A DNA stretch of 64,000 nucleotides from the NCBI RefSeq assembly GCF_040518285.1, contig NZ_CP155449.1, positions 2,852,001 to 2,916,000 on the forward strand. Reading direction: 5' to 3'. Of the stretch, positions 54,240-63,477 are shown piece after piece. How positions within the stretch are numbered: position 1 is the stretch's first letter; every line of letters begins with the position of its first letter. Made by a program: the position numbers and the translations under genes. Below the pieces are notes generated by a model. That model saw nothing but the letters and a program-made list of their open reading frames with translations. It did no database searches and was not told the DNA's origin. The DNA is from Knoellia sp. S7-12. GTDB lineage: Bacteria; Actinomycetota; Actinomycetes; Actinomycetales; Dermatophilaceae.

Positions 54240-55943
54240 TCAGTCGCAGACCGCGCCCTTGCTGGCCGAGCCGACCAGCTTGCGGTACTTCGCAAGGACG
54301 CCGCGGGTGTACTTGGGCTCGGGGTGGGTGACCCCCTCGGCGCGACGACGCTCGAGCTCGGCCTCGTCGACGAGGAGGTCGAGGGTGCCGTTCGCGACGT
54401 CGAGCTTGATCCGGTCGCCGTCGCGGACGAAGGCGATCGGGCCCTCGTCGACGGCCTCGGGTGCGACGTGCCCGACGCAGAGTCCGGTCGTGCCACCGGA
54501 GAAGCGACCATCGGTGAGCAGCAGGACGTCCTTGCCGAGACCGGCACCCTTGATCGCGCCGGTGACGGCCAACATCTCGCGCATGCCCGGGCCGCCCTTG
54601 GGTCCTTCGTAACGGATGACGACGACGTCCTGGGGCTTGAGGGCACCCTGCTCGACGGCATCCATCGCAGCGCGCTCGCCGTTGAAGACCCGTGCATTGC
54701 CCTCGAAGACGGATTCGTCGAAGCCGGCCGACTTCACGACGGCGCCTTCGGGAGCGAGTGAGCCGGTGAGGATCGTGAGGCCACCGGTCTTGTGGATGGG
54801 CCGGGACATCTCGCGGATGACGCGACCGTCGATGTGCGGCGGCTTGATCTCATCGAGGTTCTCGGCGACGGTCTTGCCGGTCACCGTGAGGCAGTCACCG
54901 TCGAGGAGGTCGGCGTCCATCAGCGTCTTCATGACGACGGGGATGCCACCGATGTGGTCGATGTCCTTCATGACGAACGCGCCGAACGGCTTCACGTCTG
55001 CGAGGTGCGGGACCTTTTTGCCGATGCGCTGGAAGTCGCCGATGGTGAGGTCGACCTCTGCCTCGTGAGCCATCGCGAGCAGGTGCAGCACGGCGTTGGT
55101 CGAGCCACCGAAGGCCATGACGACGGCGATCGCGTTCTCGAACGCGGGCTTGGTCATGATCTGGCGGGCGGTGATGCCACGACGGAGCAGCTCGACGACG
55201 GCCTCGCCAGAGCGGCGGGCATGCACGTCGCGGCGTCGGTCCGTGGCCGGCGGGGCAGCCGAGCCCGGGATGGACATGCCGATCGACTCAGCAACAGCAG
55301 CCATCGTGTTGGCGGTGTAGAAACCGCCACAGGCACCCTCGCCGGGACAGATCGCGCGCTCGATGGCATCGACGTCCTCGAGCGACATCTTGCCCGCGTT
55401 GGCTGCACCGACTGCCTCGAAGGCGTCGATGATGGTGACCTCCTTCTCGGTCCCGTCCGAGAGCTTCGCGATCCCGGGAAGGATCGACCCGGCATACAGG
55501 AAGACCGAAGCGAGGTCGAGGCGCGCGGCAGCCATGAGCATGCCGGGCAGCGACTTGTCGCAGCCGGCGAGGAGGACCGAGCCGTCGAGGCGCTCGGCGC
55601 TCATGACGGTCTCGACGGAGTCGGCGATGATCTCGCGGGACACGAGCGAGAAGTGCATGCCCTCGTGACCCATCGAGATGCCGTCCGACACCGAGATGGT
55701 GCCGAACTCGAGGGGATAACCCCCGGCGGCGTGCACCCCGTCCTTGACCGCCTTGGCGAGCCGGTCGAGCGAGAGGTTGCAGGGAGTGATCTCGTTCCAG
55801 GAGCTCGCGACACCGATCTGCGGCTTGACCCAGTCGTCGTCACCCATGCCGACGGCACGGAGCATTCCACGGGCGGCGGTCTTCTCGAGACCGTCGGTGA
55901 CGTCGCGGCTGCGGGGCTTGATGTCGATGTCAGGCTTGCTCAT
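54240..55943 (-). CDS. ilvD: Dihydroxy-acid dehydratase
   Basis: 567 residues, iron-sulfur dehydratase of the common ilv pathway. Cluster-ligand cysteines lie in [16 protein letters not shown] and [17 protein letters not shown]; the C-terminal part shows [18 protein letters not shown] and the substrate-binding [18 protein letters not shown]. Full length compared with 560-620 in the family. ATG 55943; the gene is apart from ilvBNC and has no visible leader. Confidence 0.96.
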   Translation of the reverse strand: MSKPDIDIKPRSRDVTDGLEKTAARGMLRAVGMGDDDWVKPQIGVASSWNEITPCNLSLDRLAKAVKDGVHAAGGYPLEFGTISVSDGISMGHEGMHFSLVSREIIADSVETVMSAERLDGSVLLAGCDKSLPGMLMAAARLDLASVFLYAGSILPGIAKLSDGTEKEVTIIDAFEAVGAANAGKMSLEDVDAIERAICPGEGACGGFYTANTMAAVAESIGMSIPGSAAPPATDRRRDVHARRSGEAVVELLRRGITARQIMTKPAFENAIAVVMAFGGSTNAVLHLLAMAHEAEVDLTIGDFQRIGKKVPHLADVKPFGAFVMKDIDHIGGIPVVMKTLMDADLLDGDCLTVTGKTVAENLDEIKPPHIDGRVIREMSRPIHKTGGLTILTGSLAPEGAVVKSAGFDESVFEGNARVFNGERAAMDAVEQGALKPQDVVVIRYEGPKGGPGMREMLAVTGAIKGAGLGKDVLLLTDGRFSGGTTGLCVGHVAPEAVDEGPIAFVRDGDRIKLDVANGTLDLLVDEAELERRRAEGVTHPEPKYTRGVLAKYRKLVGSASKGAVCD

Positions 55944-55959
55944 GAGGCAACTCTAGGAC

Positions 55960-55983
55960 CCGTGTCCACGAGGTGGGACACGG
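55960..55983 (-). terminator. Hairpin downstream of the MMPL gene
   Basis: CCGTGTCC-N8-GGACACGG, 8-bp perfect stem, about 33 bases after the MMPL stop and 17 bases before the ilvD start codon. It may end the MMPL transcript; lying in the ilvD leader, it could also be a translational control element. Confidence 0.55.
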
Positions 55984-56015
55984 ATCTCAGTCCTCGACAG
56001 AGTTGCCGACGCAGG

Positions 56016-58031
56016 TCAGACCAGCTGGCGGGGCCACCAGAACCGGTCCCCCAGCACGAGCGCGATGGCCGGCACGAGGACCGTGCGCACGACGAGGGTG
56101 TCGAGCAGCACTCCGATGCAGATGACCACGCCGAGCTGGGCGAGCACCACGAGCGGGAGGACACCCAGGACCGCGAACACGGCGGCCAGCAGGATCCCGG
56201 CGCTCGTGATGACACCGCCGGTGGCAGAGAGTGCCCGCAGCATCCCCTCTCGCGCGCCGTGACCCCGCGCCTCTTCAGCCGCACGGGTGACCAGGAAGAT
56301 GTTGTAGTCGACGCCGAGGGCCACCAGGAAGACGAAGGCCAGCAGCGGCACTCCGTCATCGAGCCGTTCGAACCCGAGGACCTGGGTGAACAGCACCCAC
56401 GAGATCCCCAGACTCGAGAGATACGTCGCAACGACGGTCGAGACGAGGACGATGGGTGCGACCGCCGAGCGCAGGAGGAGACCCAGCGCCACCAGCACGA
56501 GTCCCAGGATCAACGGGAAGATAAGCAGTCGGTCCCGGCCGGACGCCTCCGACGCATCCAGTGCCTCCGCCTCGGTCCCGCCGACGTGCGTGTCAGGGGT
56601 GTCGGCCACCGCATCCCGGATGGCATTCACCGCCTGCTCGGCGGCCTCCGACCCCGGGCGGGGCTCGAGCACGGCCTGGATCTCGCTAACCCCACCGGCG
56701 CTGGCCACCTCACGGGTCGAAGAAACCCCGTCCACGGCGGACACCGTCGACGTCAGGGCGGCGGGGTCCGCGCCACGCGAGACGATGACGACGGGATCGG
56801 CCGACCCGGCCGGGAAGGACTCGGAGAGCCGCTCACCGGCCGAGATCGCCTCGGGCTTCTGGAGGAATTGGTCTGCTCCGTCGAGACCGGTCCGGATCTG
56901 GGTCGTGCCCGTGGCAGCGAGGGCCAGAAGAGCGACGGTCACGGCCGCAAAGGCGGCAGGGCGCCGTGCGACGGCATCGCCGATGCGCCTCCAGGCCGAC
57001 CGGGAGTCAGCCAGGCTGGCCTGGCCCTCGCGCGGCACCTTGGGCCAGAAGATCCACCGGCCGAAGACCACGAGGGCCGCGGGCAACACCACCAGCACGA
57101 ACCCAGCGGCCACGACGACACCCACGGCACACGCGAGTCCGAGGCCGCGCGTCGTGGGGAAGGCCGACAGCAGCAGGGTGAGCAGGCCGATCACGACGGT
57201 GGAGGCGCTCGACAGGACGGCCTCGGCGGTGCGGGCGAGTGCCTTGGCCATCGCCTCGCGACGGTCGGCGTGCACACGCAGCTCGTCGCGGTAGCGCGAG
57301 ATGAGGAGCAGCGCATAGTCCGTGCCAGCTCCGAAGACGAGCACGGACAGGATACCGACGGTCGACTCGTCCCACTGCACGTCGAACGCCGCCATGGTGT
57401 GGGTGGCCAGGACGCCGGCGAGCTGGTCGGCGACCCCGACCACCGTCAACGGCACCAGCCACAGGACCGGGCTCCGATAGGTGATGATCAGCAGCAGCGC
57501 AACGACTCCTGCCGTCGCCCCGAGGAGGCGGACGTTCGCTCCGTCGAAGACCGCCGACAGGTCGGCCTCGATCGCAGCGGGCCCGGTGACCTGGGCGGCC
57601 AGACCGTCGGCCAGGTCGGCCTTGGCCGCGGAGCGCAGCTCAGCGACGACCACCCCGACCTCGGTGGCGTCGTTGGCCGAGACCGGCACGACGACGGTCG
57701 CGGCAGTGCGGTCCTTCGCGATGGTCGGCGGGGCGCCTGTGGCGCCGGGCAGGGAGCGAGCCCGCTCCTGCACGAGCGCGAGCGCCTCGGCGTCCAGCGG
57801 TCCTTCGCTGCTGAAGAGCACGACAGCCGCGGACCCATCCGCTTCGGGCAGCTCGGCGCTGAGCTCTGCGGCTGCTCTGCTATCCGAGTCCACCGGGAGC
57901 GTCGCGGTGGCGGTCGGGCCGAGCTCGGCCTGGCCGATCACGCCGATGGCGGCACCCGCACCGACGAGTGCCACGAGCGCGATGATCCCGGCCACCCACT
58001 TGCGGGTGAGGAAGCGAGCGAAGCCGGCCAT
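56016..58031 (-). CDS. MMPL/RND-superfamily membrane transporter
   Basis: 671 residues, two repeats each with a large outer domain and about five membrane helices. Seen: N-terminal RFLTRKWVAGIIALVALVGA, the DY motifs of proton relay in FGAGTDYALLLISRYRDEL and LGVDYNIFLVTRAAEEA. MMPL proteins export lipids or drugs. It opposes a MarR regulator over a 57-bp gap with a palindrome, as typical drug- or lipid-efflux pairs. ATG 58031. Confidence 0.93.
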   Translation of the reverse strand: MAGFARFLTRKWVAGIIALVALVGAGAAIGVIGQAELGPTATATLPVDSDSRAAAELSAELPEADGSAAVVLFSSEGPLDAEALALVQERARSLPGATGAPPTIAKDRTAATVVVPVSANDATEVGVVVAELRSAAKADLADGLAAQVTGPAAIEADLSAVFDGANVRLLGATAGVVALLLIITYRSPVLWLVPLTVVGVADQLAGVLATHTMAAFDVQWDESTVGILSVLVFGAGTDYALLLISRYRDELRVHADRREAMAKALARTAEAVLSSASTVVIGLLTLLLSAFPTTRGLGLACAVGVVVAAGFVLVVLPAALVVFGRWIFWPKVPREGQASLADSRSAWRRIGDAVARRPAAFAAVTVALLALAATGTTQIRTGLDGADQFLQKPEAISAGERLSESFPAGSADPVVIVSRGADPAALTSTVSAVDGVSSTREVASAGGVSEIQAVLEPRPGSEAAEQAVNAIRDAVADTPDTHVGGTEAEALDASEASGRDRLLIFPLILGLVLVALGLLLRSAVAPIVLVSTVVATYLSSLGISWVLFTQVLGFERLDDGVPLLAFVFLVALGVDYNIFLVTRAAEEARGHGAREGMLRALSATGGVITSAGILLAAVFAVLGVLPLVVLAQLGVVICIGVLLDTLVVRTVLVPAIALVLGDRFWWPRQLV

Positions 58032-58057
58032 GCGGGTTCTCCCCTTGGTAGTGTTGA

Positions 58058-58076
58058 TTGGTAAGTGATTCACCAA
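58058..58076. promoter_or_regulatory. MarR-type operator in the MMPL/MarR gap
   Basis: TTGGTAAGTGATTCACCAA is a near-perfect 19-bp palindrome between the two divergent starts. TTGATT near 58054 and TTACTA near 58078 could be promoter boxes of the MarR gene, with a possible leaderless start at GTG 58089. The operator would block both promoters. Confidence 0.65.
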
Positions 58077-58088
58077 GTTACTAAGTAG

Positions 58089-58619
58089 GTGAGCGATATT
58101 ACGGAATCCACTGAGGCGGGCGCAACCGGCGACTTCACGACTACGGGCGACCCCGCGAAGGACGACCCCACGACCGTGACGTCGTTCGTGCCTGCATACC
58201 GACCCTCGGCGTCCCTTGACGCACTCGAAGAGCTCGTGGGCCTCGCGGCACAGGTGCCTCACGAGGTGGCCCGCAAAGCCGGACTCTCCGTGTCAGAGCT
58301 GCACTCACTGCGCCACCTCATGGCCTCGCCCATGGGGCCCGTCGAACTCGCCAAGGCCCTCGGTGTCACCTCCGCAGCATCGTCGGGGGTCGTGGACCGG
58401 CTGGTCGCGCGGGGCCACGCAGAGCGACACCCGCACGCCGAGGACCGGCGACGCACGGAGGTGGTCGTCACCGAGTCAGGACGTCGCGAGGTGTTTGCCC
58501 TCCTGGCACCGATGTTCGCCAAGCTGGCCGAGATCGACGCCCCTCTCGACGACGACGAGCGGGTGGTGGTCGAGCGCTATCTGCGCGGGGCGATCGCAGC
58601 GATGCGCTCGGTCATCTGA
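58089..58619 (+). CDS. MarR-family repressor
   Basis: 176 residues. Winged helix with SVSELHSLRHLMASPMGPVELAKALGV, SAASSGVVDRLVARGHAERH and the wing EDRRRTEVVVTESGRREV; the N-terminal 35 residues are polar and variable. Divergent from the MMPL transporter and probably its repressor, released by the exported substrate. GTG 58089 with no clear ribosome site. Confidence 0.92.
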   Translation: MSDITESTEAGATGDFTTTGDPAKDDPTTVTSFVPAYRPSASLDALEELVGLAAQVPHEVARKAGLSVSELHSLRHLMASPMGPVELAKALGVTSAASSGVVDRLVARGHAERHPHAEDRRRTEVVVTESGRREVFALLAPMFAKLAEIDAPLDDDERVVVERYLRGAIAAMRSVI

Positions 58620-58652
58620 CGCGCGCGATCCACTGACCCGCGCTGCCCCCGC

Positions 58653-59183
58653 TCAGCCTCCCGCACGGGCGACGTGGAAGCGGTCGAGCCGAGCCACGCC
58701 AGCCGCGAGGTCACTCCAATGGCCCGAGAAGCGCAGCACGGCAACGCCCGCGGTGGGGAAACCCTGGCTCATGAGCTCGTGGGCGCGGTCGCTGCCCTCA
58801 CCATCGGCGAGCAGGGACGCAAGGACCGGTATACCGGGAGCGTGTCCGACCACCATGACGACGTTGGCATCGGCGTCGGACTCACGCGCGACTTCGAGCA
58901 GCCGCTCGGCAGAAGCGTTGTAGATGCGGTGCTCGTGGTGGACGTCGGCCTCGGAGCAGCCAGCGCTCCACACTCCCTCACACGTCTGCTGGGCACGAGT
59001 GGCGGTCGAGCAGAGCACCTCGTCGACTCCGATCCCCTGCGCATGGAGCCACCTGCCGACCTCGGTGGCGTCGCGGTGTCCGCGCGGAGAGAGCTCTCGC
59101 TCGTGGTCCGCGTCATAGCCGCTCTGCTCGGCCTTGGCATGGCGCACGAGCACGAGCGTCCGGTCCTCAGCTGCAGCGGTCAT
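58653..59183 (-). CDS. SixA-like histidine phosphatase
   Basis: 176 residues, phosphoglycerate-mutase-type fold: catalytic RHAKAEQSGYDADHERELSP with RHG-like histidine, second histidine in VVGHAPGIPVL. SixA dephosphorylates phosphohistidine proteins; substrates here unknown. ATG 59183. The frame continues 15 codons upstream but MTAAAEDRTL opens the fold. 31 bases after the upstream dehydrogenase stop. Confidence 0.9.
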   Translation of the reverse strand: MTAAAEDRTLVLVRHAKAEQSGYDADHERELSPRGHRDATEVGRWLHAQGIGVDEVLCSTATRAQQTCEGVWSAGCSEADVHHEHRIYNASAERLLEVARESDADANVVMVVGHAPGIPVLASLLADGEGSDRAHELMSQGFPTAGVAVLRFSGHWSDLAAGVARLDRFHVARAGG

Positions 59184-59214
59184 GTCCTGATCTTGCCCCT
59201 GTCCGGCGGGGTTG

Positions 59215-60144
59215 TCAGGTCTTGACAATCGGGCGAACGAGGTGGCGTGGCGCGTCTCCGGCCGCGACCGTCGTCAGCTGCTCGCGCAGCAGCTCGGCCA
59301 TCCGCGGCAGCAGCGCCGTGGTGTTGCCTCCGGCGTGCGGTGTGATGAGCACATCGGGTGCGCTCCACAGGGGGTGGCCGTCCGGCAACGGTTCCGGATC
59401 GGTGACGTCGAGCGCGATGCGCAACCGACCCGCGTGCCTCACCAGGGCGTCGGTGTCGGCGACGGGGCCGCGCGCGACATTGACGAGCAGCGCACCTTCG
59501 GGCATGGCCGCGAGGAAGGCCTCGTCGACGAGCTGATGGGTCGAGTCGTTGAGCGGGACGATGACGACGACGACGTCGTGGTCGGGCAGCAGCGAGGGCA
59601 GCTCGTCGATCCCGTGGACCGTGTCAACGAGGTCGTCGCCGGCACGCGCTCGCGACGCAACAGCGGTGAGCGAGACGTCAAAAGCGTTGAAACGACGGGC
59701 GATTGCCGTGCCCACGGAGCCGTAGCCGACGATCAGGACGCGCTGATCGGCGAGGGAGGTGCGCTGACCGAGCGGGACCCACCGGGCGCTGTCACCAGAT
59801 CGCACCGCGTCGGGGATGCCCCGTAATGACGCGAGGGTGAGCCCGAGAGCCAGTTCTGCGGTGGGCGCGTCATAGACACCGGCCGCGTTGGCGACGCCGA
59901 TCCGCTCGGGGACGACGTCGAACACCCCGTCGTAGCCCGCCGACTGGAGCTGCACCAGTCGGCACGCGGGGAGGTCAGCCACGGCATCAAGCGCCTGGGC
60001 CGCACCGAGATAGGGCGCGATGACGACCTCGATCCGCTCGTCCGTCGCCGGACCTGCGACCAGGTCCCACAGCACCGCCTCGACACCAGAGATGTCGCCG
60101 ACGGCGTGGAGCAGCAGGGAATCAGGGAAGGAGACGACGACCAT
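59215..60144 (-). CDS. D-2-hydroxyacid dehydrogenase family protein
   Basis: 309 residues. NAD-binding VLIVGYGSVGTAIARRF, catalytic Arg in NVARGPVADTDAL, Glu in VTDPEPLPDGHPLW and His in ITPHAGGNTT, so the triad is complete. Related to phosphoglycerate or hydroxypyruvate/glyoxylate reductases; substrate unknown. ATG 60144, 10 bases after the IRED stop, so likely one operon. Confidence 0.9.
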   Translation of the reverse strand: MVVVSFPDSLLLHAVGDISGVEAVLWDLVAGPATDERIEVVIAPYLGAAQALDAVADLPACRLVQLQSAGYDGVFDVVPERIGVANAAGVYDAPTAELALGLTLASLRGIPDAVRSGDSARWVPLGQRTSLADQRVLIVGYGSVGTAIARRFNAFDVSLTAVASRARAGDDLVDTVHGIDELPSLLPDHDVVVVIVPLNDSTHQLVDEAFLAAMPEGALLVNVARGPVADTDALVRHAGRLRIALDVTDPEPLPDGHPLWSAPDVLITPHAGGNTTALLPRMAELLREQLTTVAAGDAPRHLVRPIVKT

Positions 60145-60154
60145 GTCGCAAACC

Positions 60155-61060
60155 CTATGTCCGCATGAACCCCTCCGCGACGACGTTCCAGTCGGTGCCC
60201 GGATCCACTCTGCCCATCTGCATCTCGGTGACGTCCCGGATGAGCCTGGGCAGCGCCGCATCGACGCCCGCGCCCTCGCTCGTGGTGACGATGTGCCGTA
60301 GGAAGCTCAGGCACATGTCGAGTCGCCCCTCCCCGCCGGAGTAGTCGTGGGTCTCGTAGGACGTCGCGAGATCCGACAGTGAGGAGCCCAGGGTGCGGAC
60401 GATCCCGTCCGCGTAGGGCAGGTACGACGATGGTTCGATGCCGTGTGCCCGCGCCATGGCAGCCGAGTGCAGGAACGCGTACATCCCGGCGAAGTAGATG
60501 TCGAGCATCGCCATGTCGAGAACCGGCGGCCGCGCATGGTCGGTCCCAACAAGGTCGGCAACGCCGCCCAGAGCCCGGATCGTCGGTGCGGCAGCCGCGA
60601 AGTCAGCCTCCACTCCGGCATACAGGATCAAGGAGTCCTCCTCGCCGATCAACGGCGTGGGGACCATGATGGCGCCCGTGATGTAGGCAATCCCCTGTGC
60701 GGCAGCATGATTCGCTGAGGCGACTGCCTCATCCGGGGAGCCTGTGGTCAGGTTGAGGACCGTCGTCTGCTGCCCGAGGCGGGACCGCATCGCGTCGATG
60801 ACCTCGCGGCTCGCAGTGTGGTCCCGAAGACACACCACTACGGTGTCTGCGTCCGCCACCGCATCGGCGGGGTGCTCTGCCAGATTCGCTCCGCGGAGCC
60901 CGAGCGGCTCGAGGTCCTTGGGTGAACGGTTCCACACGGTGACCTGCTGGCCCGCTGCGAGGAGTGTCCGCGCCAGGGCGATGCCCATGGGACCGAGGCC
61001 GAGCACGGCGACGTTGACGGGGCTGGTGGGAATCGTGCTGATGTCAGTAGGCGTTGTCAT
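60155..61060 (-). CDS. NAD(P)-dependent oxidoreductase, imine-reductase type
   Basis: 301 residues of the 6-phosphogluconate/3-hydroxyisobutyrate superfamily. N-terminal Rossmann VAVLGLGPMGIALARTL, WNRSPKDLEPL, and the C-terminal helical domain with ARPPVLDMAMLDIYFAGMYAF, the region that supplies the proton-donor Asp in imine reductases. It reduces cyclic imines or related compounds. Divergent from an HxlR regulator with a shared palindrome, so regulated by it. ATG 61060 (MTTPTD). Confidence 0.85.
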   Translation of the reverse strand: MTTPTDISTIPTSPVNVAVLGLGPMGIALARTLLAAGQQVTVWNRSPKDLEPLGLRGANLAEHPADAVADADTVVVCLRDHTASREVIDAMRSRLGQQTTVLNLTTGSPDEAVASANHAAAQGIAYITGAIMVPTPLIGEEDSLILYAGVEADFAAAAPTIRALGGVADLVGTDHARPPVLDMAMLDIYFAGMYAFLHSAAMARAHGIEPSSYLPYADGIVRTLGSSLSDLATSYETHDYSGGEGRLDMCLSFLRHIVTTSEGAGVDAALPRLIRDVTEMQMGRVDPGTDWNVVAEGFMRT

Positions 61061-61094
61061 GATTCGAGCATTGCAACGCCAGTGGATCGGCAAC

Positions 61095-61118
61095 AGTACG
61101 CACAAGTTTGTGGGTACT
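61095..61118. promoter_or_regulatory. HxlR-type operator between the IRED and regulator genes
   Basis: AGTACGCACAA-gt-TTGTGGGTACT, 24-bp near-perfect palindrome with one mismatched pair, midway between the two start codons (61060 and 61141). HxlR proteins bind such dyads, so this is the best candidate site for the divergent regulator. Confidence 0.75.
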
Positions 61119-61140
61119 GACTTCGGAGTGAGGATGCCCG

Positions 61141-61485
61141 GTGGACCACCCCCTGTACCTGTGCGGAGTCAACGTCGCCATCGACGCGGTGGGCAGCAAG
61201 TGGAAGCCCACGCTGCTCTGGGTGCTGTCCTCGCGCACCCACCGGTTCGCAGAGCTCCGGCGCGCCTGCGGGTCCATCTCGGAGAAGGTGCTGGCCGACC
61301 AGCTGCGCGAACTCGAGCGTGATGGACTGGTCGAGCGCACTCAGTTCGAGGGGTTCCCGCTCCGAGTTGAGTACTCACTGACGGAGCGCGGAGTCTCCCT
61401 CAATGCGGCGCTCGACGCTGTAGCCATCTGGGGTGAACAGCACGTCGACCAGCTGATGGACGCGCGCTCAGCCGCGTCGGTCTGA
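61141..61485 (+). CDS. HxlR-family transcriptional regulator
   Basis: 114 residues, winged helix of the HxlR/DUF24 group: GSKWKPTLLWVLSSRTHRFAELRR, CGSISEKVLADQLRELERDGLVER, VEYSLTERG. One cysteine (YLCGVN) near the N-terminus is the position that many HxlR proteins use for redox sensing. GTG 61141. Opposes the IRED/dehydrogenase operon and probably represses it. Confidence 0.92.
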   Translation: MDHPLYLCGVNVAIDAVGSKWKPTLLWVLSSRTHRFAELRRACGSISEKVLADQLRELERDGLVERTQFEGFPLRVEYSLTERGVSLNAALDAVAIWGEQHVDQLMDARSAASV

Positions 61486-61505
61486 ATTCAGGGCACGATT
61501 GGCGT

Positions 61506-62660
61506 ATGCCGTCCTCTCAGCCCTGGTGCCGACCTCTCGTTCTTGCATCTGCCATCGTGCTCTGCCTCACGGGCTGCTCCGGCTCTGAGGGTGACCCGCC
61601 AGCGACCACGTCCCCGACAGCGACCCCCTCGACCTCGGGAGCCACATCGTCGGGATCCACCACCCCCTCACCCTCGACAAGCAGCACCATCCCGGCGGGG
61701 TCGCCCTCGGACGTCGCCACCGGTCTCGAGGTGCCGTGGTCCATCGCCTTCCTGCCCGACGGCGACGCCCTCGTCACATTGAGGGACAGGGCAGAAGTTC
61801 TCCGCGTCACCCCGACCGGCGAGAAGTCCAGCCTCGGCACGATCAATGGTGTGGACGCTGGCGGCGAGGGTGGCCTGCTGGGGATCGCGGTCTCCCCCAC
61901 GTTCGCGAGCGACCAGACGGTGCATCTCTATTTCACCGCCCGGGACGACAACCGCATCGTGCGAACCACCCTTGGGGCAGACGGATTCACCTCCATGACA
62001 CCGGTGCTCAGCGGCATACCCAAGGCTGGAAACCACAACGGAGGGCGCATCGCCTGGGGGCCGGACGGGTTCCTCTATGTCGGGACCGGTGATGCGGCGC
62101 AACCGGATCGCGCTCAGAGCGAGACCAGCCTGGGCGGCAAGATCCTGCGCATCACGGCGGACGGCGCCCCGGCAGCGGGCAACCCGTTCAACGGCAGTCC
62201 CGTGTGGAGTCTGGGACACCGCAACGTGCAGGGCCTGGCGTGGGGCAAGGACGGGACAATGTTCGCCAGCGAGTTCGGGCAGAACACGTGGGACGAACTC
62301 AACGTGATCGTGCCCGGGAAGAACTACGGGTGGCCCGAGGTCGAAGGCATCGAGAACCGTGAGGGTTTCGTGGCGCCGATCGCCCAGTGGTCGACGTCGG
62401 ACTCGTCCCCCAGCGGCATCGCGGTCGGGGCGGACGGTGCGGTCTACATGGCGGCATTGCGCGGTGAGTCGCTCTGGAGGATCAACGTTGCTGGCAACCG
62501 CCGACAGGGCGAGCCAATTCGATTGTTGGAGAACAAGTTTGGCCGGATCCGGGACGTCGTCAGCGCCCCGGACAAGACACTGTGGATGTTGAGCAACAAC
62601 ACCTTCCGAGGTGAGCCGCGCGATGGCGATGACCGGATCATCCGGGTTCCGATCGGGTGA
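61506..62660 (+). CDS. Secreted PQQ-type sugar dehydrogenase, lipoprotein
   Basis: 384 residues. Lipoprotein signal with lipobox LTGC (MPSSQPWCRPLVLASAIVLC), a Ser/Thr/Pro linker (residues about 30-65), then the soluble glucose dehydrogenase beta-propeller: GLEVPWSIAFLPDGDALV, GGEGGLLGIAVSPTF, the PQQ-site HNGGRIAWGPDGFLYVGTGD, SLGHRNVQGLAWG, and NYGWPEVEG. It oxidises an aldose at the cell surface if PQQ is available; no PQQ genes are in the window. GTATGCCG lies at its start codon. Confidence 0.9.
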   Translation: MPSSQPWCRPLVLASAIVLCLTGCSGSEGDPPATTSPTATPSTSGATSSGSTTPSPSTSSTIPAGSPSDVATGLEVPWSIAFLPDGDALVTLRDRAEVLRVTPTGEKSSLGTINGVDAGGEGGLLGIAVSPTFASDQTVHLYFTARDDNRIVRTTLGADGFTSMTPVLSGIPKAGNHNGGRIAWGPDGFLYVGTGDAAQPDRAQSETSLGGKILRITADGAPAAGNPFNGSPVWSLGHRNVQGLAWGKDGTMFASEFGQNTWDELNVIVPGKNYGWPEVEGIENREGFVAPIAQWSTSDSSPSGIAVGADGAVYMAALRGESLWRINVAGNRRQGEPIRLLENKFGRIRDVVSAPDKTLWMLSNNTFRGEPRDGDDRIIRVPIG

Positions 62661-62767
62661 GCAGCGGGGCCGTCGGCGACAAACCCCCGTCGAACAGGCC
62701 CGGTGGGTACGTTGAAACCAGGGGTGGGCGCCGATGCCCGCCAGAACGATGAGAGGTGGCACCCACG

Positions 62768-63376
62768 ATGGCTGCAATTGACGAGATCCTCCAGAATCTG
62801 CCGATCGACCAGCTGGCCCAACAGGTCGGCGCCGAGCCCCAGGAGGTGCAGGCAGCCGCCCAGGCCGCTTTGCCCGCGCTCCTCGGCGGACTCCAGGCCA
62901 ATGCCCAAGGTGGTGGCGCCAGCTCCATCGTCGAGGCGCTCGGCCAGCACACCGACGACGTCGACCCCGCCCGGGTCGACCCGGCCGACGGTCAGAAGAT
63001 CGCCTCGCACATCTTCGGACCCAACGAGGAGCAGGTGTACTCCGCCCTCGGTGGGACCGGCGCGAGCAGTGGTCTCATCAAGAAGCTCATCCCGATCCTC
63101 GCCCCGATCGTCCTGTCCTACATCGCCGACAAGGTGCTCAAGGGTGGCGGCGTCGGTGGTGGCACGGCAACACCGCAGACCCAGGCTCCGGCCGACGACA
63201 CCGCCCGGGGTGGTCCCGGTTCCCTCGACTCGATGCTTCAGGACGTCCTCGGTGGGGCGCTCGGTGGTGGCACTGCCGCCCAGCAGACCCCGGCCCCGCA
63301 GCAGGAGACCCAGCAGTCGGGAGGCGGCATCCTCGGTGGCATTCTCGGCGGACTCCTCGGCGGCGGCCGCCGCTGA
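62768..63376 (+). CDS. DUF937 domain protein
   Basis: 202 residues. N-terminal DUF937 region (AAIDEILQNLPIDQLAQQVGAEPQEVQAA, ALPALLGGLQANA), a hydrophobic stretch ILAPIVLSYIADKVL, and a Gly/Gln/Pro-rich tail ending GGILGGILGGLLGGG, which may self-associate. Function unknown. ATG 62768; followed by a strong terminator. Confidence 0.88.
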   Translation: MAAIDEILQNLPIDQLAQQVGAEPQEVQAAAQAALPALLGGLQANAQGGGASSIVEALGQHTDDVDPARVDPADGQKIASHIFGPNEEQVYSALGGTGASSGLIKKLIPILAPIVLSYIADKVLKGGGVGGGTATPQTQAPADDTARGGPGSLDSMLQDVLGGALGGGTAAQQTPAPQQETQQSGGGILGGILGGLLGGGRR

Positions 63377-63415
63377 CGCACGACCCGCTACTGAAGCCAG
63401 CAGTTGTCAGGAGAG

Positions 63416-63448
63416 ACGATGCCGCCCGGCTGAGTCGGGCGGCATCGT
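63416..63448. terminator. Terminator between DUF937 and the exonuclease-like gene
   Basis: ACGATGCCGCCCG and CGGGCGGCATCGT form a perfect 13-bp stem with a 7-base loop, 40 bases past the DUF937 stop and 30 bases from the convergent stop at 63478. Serves both. Confidence 0.85.
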
Positions 63449-63477
63449 CGTTCACCTACTGGTCTGGCCTGCGGTCG

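Noticed and set aside
54792-58064. A 1090-codon + strand open frame
   Set aside because: It lies wholly opposite ilvD and MMPL, both with clear motifs, and its protein is a low-complexity Arg/Gly/Asp-rich sequence typical of antisense frames in high-GC DNA.
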